5,465 bases of DNA, taken from positions 1 through 5,465 of the forward strand of contig CABKMX010000076.1 of assembly GCA_902373595.1 (NCBI GenBank), read 5' to 3'. Shown here in pieces: positions 5,273 to 5,465 of the stretch (position 1 is its first letter; each line of letters opens with the position of its first letter). The translations under genes were made by a program, and so were the position numbers. Under the pieces are notes generated by a model. That model did not search any database. It was not told the origin of the DNA and saw nothing but the letters and a program-made list of their open reading frames with translations. Source of the DNA: an uncultured Christensenellaceae bacterium (GTDB lineage Bacteria; Bacillota; Clostridia; Christensenellales; UBA3700).

Positions 5273-5465
5273 CATCAAAGCCGACATCCGCCCGAAAGCG
5301 TCAATTTATTAACGGACCGCGCAAGCGGGGTGAGGACAAGGTTTTGACGAGATCTTTTGCGCGCATACTTCGTCTTGCCCCTTGCTAAGACCGCAGAGGG
5401 TATTGAGCTTCGGGGACGCGACTCGTCTGCGCGCAAAATTCCTCGCTCAAAACTGCTACGCACCG
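5273..5465. other. Non-coding intergenic region upstream of the operon promoter
   Basis: No open frame here has a ribosome binding site or recognisable product. A 62-codon minus-strand frame exists but its Arg/Ser-rich composition looks like unselected GC-rich sequence. Apart from the inverted repeat, a small CCGC-GCAA-GCGG hairpin is visible at 5317-5328, without a T tract. The next gene upstream is outside the window. Confidence 0.65.
5341..5453. repeat. Long imperfect inverted repeat, possibly a dispersed palindromic element
   Basis: The left arm (5341-5365) and the reverse complement of the right arm (5428-5453) agree at 22 of 26 aligned positions with a single one-base gap, including a perfect 11-base match, TTTTGCGCGCA, at 5355-5365 against 5428-5438. 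Weaker complementarity continues inward (ACTTCGTC...GCCCC against GACGAG...TCCCC), leaving a centre of about 14 bases near 5389-5402. It could fold into a long hairpin in either RNA strand. It lies about 70 bases upstream of the operon promoter, outside any plausible gene. It may be a genome-wide intergenic repeat, a nonautonomous mobile element or the 3' structure of a neighbouring transcript. No flanking target duplication is visible; the right flank is cut by the window edge. Confidence 0.6.

Noticed and set aside
5317..5328. CCGC-GCAA-GCGG hairpin as a terminator
   Set aside because: The stem is only four base pairs and no T tract follows on either strand.
5275..5463. 62-codon minus-strand open frame upstream of the promoter
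   Set aside because: Arg/Ser-rich, overlaps the inverted repeat, has no ribosome binding site or family resemblance, and ends just before the -35 box.

Overview
The window holds most of an Rnf operon, entirely on the minus strand. In transcription order it reads: a small polytopic membrane protein of the Gx transporter / PF07456 family, rnfC, rnfD, rnfG, rnfE, rnfA and the first 99 codons of rnfB, which runs off the left edge. Rnf is a membrane-bound, ion-translocating ferredoxin:NAD+ oxidoreductase. The gene order CDGEAB, the strong GGAGG-type ribosome binding sites, and the PF07456 gene placed directly before rnfC all suggest an anaerobic Clostridia-like member of the Bacillota. The base composition is G+C-rich, with many GCG and CGATCG strings, so a low-GC Clostridium is unlikely. 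A poorly sampled, high-GC gut or sediment clostridial lineage fits better, but species cannot be named from this sequence.

Right edge (about 5237-5465): no convincing gene. It holds a long imperfect inverted repeat (5341-5453) and then a sigma-70 type promoter on the minus strand with exact consensus -35 and -10 boxes and a 17-base spacer (5244-5272). The predicted transcript starts near 5237, leaving a leader of only about 26 bases before the first gene.

5211 down to 1: seven genes packed with almost no spacing. Three junctions are 4-base overlaps (GTGA or ATGA), one is a 1-base overlap (TAATG), and the remaining two gaps are 2 and 8 bases. Each gene still has its own purine-rich ribosome binding site lying inside the preceding gene or across its stop codon. 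This indicates one transcript with translational coupling, as expected for subunits of one complex.

Function: RnfB and RnfC carry the iron-sulfur and flavin/NADH sites. RnfD and RnfG carry threonines expected to bear covalent FMN. RnfA and RnfE are the paired six-helix membrane subunits with the conserved cysteine motifs that hold the intramembrane iron site. Electrons from reduced ferredoxin reach NAD+ while Na+ or H+ is moved outward; the sequence does not say which ion. Everything here belongs to known families. The points worth a second look are the departures from the usual FMN-attachment motifs, the acidic/alanine-rich tail on RnfE, the unusual residues after the RnfB cysteine cluster, the PF07456 gene fused into the operon, and the palindromic element upstream.
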